The notes below the pieces were generated by a model. It searched no databases. It was given only the letters and a program-made list of their open reading frames with translations, and was not told the origin of the DNA. From Kiritimatiellia bacterium (GTDB lineage Bacteria; Verrucomicrobiota; Kiritimatiellia; JAAZAB01), in contig JAGYMT010000156.1 in the NCBI GenBank assembly GCA_018400335.1, positions 1-5,377 on the forward strand: a stretch of 5,377 bases of DNA, written 5' to 3'. Position numbers and translations under genes: made by a program. Positions within the stretch are counted from its first letter, which is position 1. The number at the start of each line of letters is the position of its first letter. Below are positions 5,326-5,377 of this stretch, piece by piece.

Positions 5326-5377
5326 GAGCGAATTCAGGATCTCCGCGGCAAAAGGGTCTCCGCCGGCGGCCAGTTCG
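5323..5377 (-). CDS. probable 3' end of a minus-strand gene (partial, function unknown)
   Basis: The minus strand reads from the window edge as ELAAGGDPFAAEILNSL followed by TAA at 5325-5323. The 17 codons are GC-rich and use third positions like the neighbouring genes, in contrast to the AT-richer DNA beside them, and the stop meets a palindrome that would suit a terminator. The peptide is too short to assign to a family. The start and most of the gene lie beyond the right edge. The other frames here are less gene-like, but so short a segment could still be chance. Confidence 0.5.
   Translation of the reverse strand, partial: ELAAGGDPFAAEILNSL

Overview
The window is bacterial. Each main gene fills a long open frame, three of the four have a Shine-Dalgarno site, and two encoded proteins carry Sec-type export signals. 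Coding DNA is fairly GC-rich, while the last ~490 bases are clearly AT-richer. A long exported TPR protein plus a short GNAT protein of the ArgA-like type with a cysteine-bearing C-terminus suggest a Gram-negative lineage such as Deltaproteobacteria-like, PVC-group or related uncultured bacteria. This placement is inference and weak.

Layout: (1) Bases 1-80 are a leader with a small hairpin and a good ribosome binding site. (2) 81-3152 (+) encodes a ~1023-residue exported protein built almost entirely of TPR-like helical repeats. (3) 3142-3669 (-) encodes an ArgA-like GNAT acetyltransferase, convergent with the TPR gene and overlapping its 3' end by 11 bp. (4) 3670-3779 is a divergent intergenic region with a perfect 7-bp inverted repeat that puts TTGACA on both strands. 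(5) 3780-4364 (+) encodes an exported or membrane-anchored pentapeptide-repeat protein with 24 unbroken repeats. (6) 4369-4884 (+), only 4 bases later, encodes a corrinoid adenosyltransferase of the CobO/BtuR family. (7) 4885-5322 has no convincing gene but is crowded with inverted repeats. They include an inverted pair of near-identical hairpins whose stems differ by a compensated base pair. (8) The right edge probably holds the 3' end of a minus-strand gene, whose stop codon lies inside a 27-bp palindrome.

The genes do not form an obvious single pathway. The pentapeptide and cobalamin genes look co-transcribed. The TPR and GNAT genes appear to be separate units. No complete new system such as defence, CRISPR or secondary metabolism can be supported here. 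The most distinctive element is the hairpin cluster at about 5073-5325.
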